From an uncultured Paracoccaceae bacterium (GTDB taxonomy: Bacteria > Pseudomonadota > Alphaproteobacteria > Rhodobacterales > Rhodobacteraceae), in NCBI GenBank assembly GCA_951812615.1, contig CATOSU010000001.1, forward strand, positions 248,001-312,000: a stretch of DNA of 64,000 bases. Direction: 5' to 3'. Within the stretch, counting starts at the first letter, position 1. Each line of letters opens with the position of its first letter. Below are positions 62,269 to 64,000 of this stretch, piece by piece. The notes under the pieces are model-generated. The model searched no databases. It was not told where the DNA came from and saw nothing but the letters and a program-made list of their open reading frames with translations. A program made the position numbers and the translations under genes.

Positions 62269-63617
62269 GCGCCGCTCCGGGACAGATCGGCCCCCAGCGC
62301 CGCCATCAACGGTTCGAAGATCGGGAAGGATGTGGCAATCGGGCCGCCGTCATCGACCGAAACCGCCTTTTTCGCCGCCATGCCGAGGATCAGGAAAGAC
62401 ATGGCGATCCGGTGATCCAGATGACTGGCGCAGGTCGCACCACCGGAAACACTGCCGGCGCCGCGTCCCTGTACGCTCCACCAATCTTCGCCTTCGTCAA
62501 CCTCAACACCGTTGGCGCGCAGCCCGGTGGCCATCGCATCGATCCGGTCGCTTTCCTTTACACGCAACTCCCGTACCCCGCGCATCATCGTCACGCCCTG
62601 CGCATTCGCCGCGACAACCGACAGGACCGGGTATTCATCGATCATGCTGGCTGCCCGCTCTGGCGGCACTTCTATCCCGGTCATGTCCGGTGAGAAACGG
62701 GCGCGCAGATCTGCCACCGGTTCACCGCCCTCGTCGCGCATGTTTTCAAAGGTCAGGTCCGCGCCCATGTCCTGCAAGGTCTGATAGAGCCCGGCCCGCG
62801 TGGGGTTGAGCCCGATACCGGGAACCAGCACGTCCGATCCGGGAACGATCAGCGCGGCGCAGACGGGGAAGGCTGCGCTCGATGGATCGCGCGGTACAGC
62901 AATGGTCTGCGGACGCAGTTCCGGCTGACCGGTGAGCGTGATCCGGTGCCCGCCCTCGGTATCTTCGACGACAATCTGCGCCCCAAAACCGGACAGCATC
63001 CGCTCTGTGTGGTCTCGGGTGGCTTCGCGTTCGATTACAACCGTCTGACCGGGCACATTCAGCCCGGCCAGCAGAACTGCGCTTTTGACCTGAGCCGACG
63101 GGACCGGCACCCGGTATTCTACCGGAACCGGATCAGCGGCCCCGACCAGTGTCATCGGAAGCCGCCCGCCGGCCCGGCCGTGGGCCTGTGTACCGAACAA
63201 TGCCAGAGGGTCCGTGACCCGCGCCATCGGGCGCTTGTTCAGGCTGGCGTCACCCGTGAAAGTGGCCGAAATCGGCGTCGTGGCCATCGCGCCCATGATC
63301 AGGCGCACGCCGGTTCCGGAATTGCCGCAGTCAATCACGTTGTCCGGTTCGGCGAACCCGCCAACACCGACGCCATGTACGCTCCACTTGCCGTCCCCAT
63401 GATTTGTGACTTCCGCACCGAAGGCCTGCATGGCCTTGGCGGTGTCCAGCACATCCTGACCTTCGAGCAGCCCGGATATCTTGGTTTCTCCGACCGCCAT
63501 CGCACCAAGGATCAGCGACCTGTGCGATACAGATTTGTCGCCGGGTACGTCGGCGGTACCGGTCAGTGGACCGCAGGGCGCGGAGGACATGGGAATTGCG
63601 GGGCCGTGGGCTGACAT
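62265..63617 (-). CDS. aroA: 3-phosphoshikimate 1-carboxyvinyltransferase (EPSP synthase), class II type
   Basis: A 450-residue EPSP synthase of the shikimate pathway. It resembles the class II (Agrobacterium CP4) enzyme: [59 protein letters not shown] and LNPTRAG. The loop matching CP4 residues 97-102 reads GNSGTG, so the Ala100 linked to glyphosate insensitivity in CP4 is glycine here. AAGGA precedes the start. It forms an overlapping pair with cmk. Confidence 0.97.
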   Translation of the reverse strand: MSAHGPAIPMSSAPCGPLTGTADVPGDKSVSHRSLILGAMAVGETKISGLLEGQDVLDTAKAMQAFGAEVTNHGDGKWSVHGVGVGGFAEPDNVIDCGNSGTGVRLIMGAMATTPISATFTGDASLNKRPMARVTDPLALFGTQAHGRAGGRLPMTLVGAADPVPVEYRVPVPSAQVKSAVLLAGLNVPGQTVVIEREATRDHTERMLSGFGAQIVVEDTEGGHRITLTGQPELRPQTIAVPRDPSSAAFPVCAALIVPGSDVLVPGIGLNPTRAGLYQTLQDMGADLTFENMRDEGGEPVADLRARFSPDMTGIEVPPERAASMIDEYPVLSVVAANAQGVTMMRGVRELRVKESDRIDAMATGLRANGVEVDEGEDWWSVQGRGAGSVSGGATCASHLDHRIAMSFLILGMAAKKAVSVDDGGPIATSFPIFEPLMAALGADLSRSGA

Positions 63618-63672
63618 CGGGTTCGTCCTTGCAGTTTGAGGTTCTGATAACGGAGCCCCCGGAAACGTGCAA

Positions 63673-64000
63673 TCAGCACCGGCGAAAGGTCAGGTAGTGC
63701 GGCACGCGCCCCTCGCGCAGCGCCTTTTGCTCGTATCGCGTTGACAGCCAGTCATCCCACGGCTCGCGCCAGTCGGCCGGTCGGCGCGCCAGCCATTCGA
63801 ACCCGGCACGCGGCACTTGCTCCAGCGTCTGCCGGACATAGTCGGGAATATCGGTTGCCACGCGCAGGATTGCGCCGCTCTGCATAACGCGGGCCAGTGG
63901 CTCCAGATGTTCGGGGGTCACGAACCGTCGCCGGTGATGCCGTTTCTTCGGCCACGGGTCGGGATACAACAGGAAGGCACGGGAAACGGAGGCGTCGGGC
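63673..64000 (-). CDS. trmB: tRNA (guanine-N7-)-methyltransferase, 3' part
   Basis: The C-terminal part of TrmB, which makes m7G46 in tRNA. The hallmark [16 protein letters not shown] is followed by [20 protein letters not shown] and [12 protein letters not shown], the substrate-binding C-terminus. The frame continues to the window edge (preceded by SRAFLL), so the start and SAM-binding N-terminus are outside. It lies upstream of aroA on the same strand, 55 bases apart. Confidence 0.95.
   Translation of the reverse strand, partial: PDASVSRAFLLYPDPWPKKRHHRRRFVTPEHLEPLARVMQSGAILRVATDIPDYVRQTLEQVPRAGFEWLARRPADWREPWDDWLSTRYEQKALREGRVPHYLTFRRC

Noticed and set aside
1-64000. tRNA, rRNA, CRISPR arrays, insertion sequences, prophage or integrase genes
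   Set aside because: I looked for tRNA T-loop patterns, repeated spacers, transposase motifs and terminal repeats and found none that hold up by eye.

Overview
The window is GC-rich, densely packed chromosomal DNA of an alphaproteobacterium, most likely a marine Rhodobacteraceae (Roseobacter-group) species. The evidence is a GcrA cell-cycle regulator, a class II (CP4-like) AroA, a malic enzyme fused to a phosphotransacetylase-like domain, a BigR/SqrR-type persulfide sensor with two cysteines, and the block aroA-cmk ... rpsA-ihfB-lapA-trpF ... trpB. I saw no tRNA, rRNA, CRISPR array, insertion sequence or phage gene. Most genes are ordinary chromosomal metabolism. The accessory character lies in small catabolic operons and one surface-polysaccharide operon.

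Layout. 1-10.8 kb: end of an EamA transporter, a cold-shock protein with a long leader, a prpE-mvaA (propionyl-CoA synthetase, HMG-CoA reductase) operon preceded by clustered TTTGCAAA boxes, maeB, then a nucleoside-salvage operon (VOC/bicupin protein, cdd, deoA, deoB). 10.8-18.1 kb: DUF1992, argD, a flavin monooxygenase, a small P-loop kinase, a second EamA transporter, a membrane-anchored sugar-dehydrogenase-like propeller fused to cytochrome c, and gcrA. 18.5-25.7 kb: an FAH-family enzyme, then an alcohol-to-acyl-CoA operon (GMC dehydrogenase, acyl-CoA ligase, aldehyde dehydrogenase, TetR regulator). 25.8-29.0 kb: a persulfide module (SulP transporter, Blh persulfide dioxygenase, divergent BigR/SqrR). 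29.0-36.2 kb: ptsP, a divergent sugar/polyol cluster (Gfo/Idh/MocA, two TIM-barrel isomerases, SDR) and TauE. 36.4-40.0 kb: a Gtr-like glucosylation operon (GtrB, GtrA, methyltransferase, GtrII-like). 40.0-47.8 kb: ychF, VOC protein, trpA, secreted esterase, MaoC-MarR-broken nitroreductase, lldD and a sulfotransferase. 47.9-53.7 kb: rplY, pth, DUF2332, a serine hydrolase, DUF2237, an enoyl-CoA hydratase-like protein and an exported protein. 54.1-64 kb: trpB, cytochrome c', trpF, lapA, ihfB, rpsA, a sulfatase, an exported YbjN-like protein, cmk, aroA and the end of trmB.

The observations most worth following up are: an apparent ATA or ATT start codon on a TIM-barrel isomerase gene; clustered ScfR-type boxes before prpE; a leader segment able to pair with the csp ribosome-binding site; a terminator-like hairpin inside the likely gcrA leader; a frameshifted nitroreductase whose reading frame runs into its own MarR regulator; a VOC/bicupin fusion heading the nucleoside operon; and a sulfatase plus exported protein sitting between cmk and rpsA. 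I did not find a clearly new multi-gene system. The novelty here is mostly regulatory and architectural.
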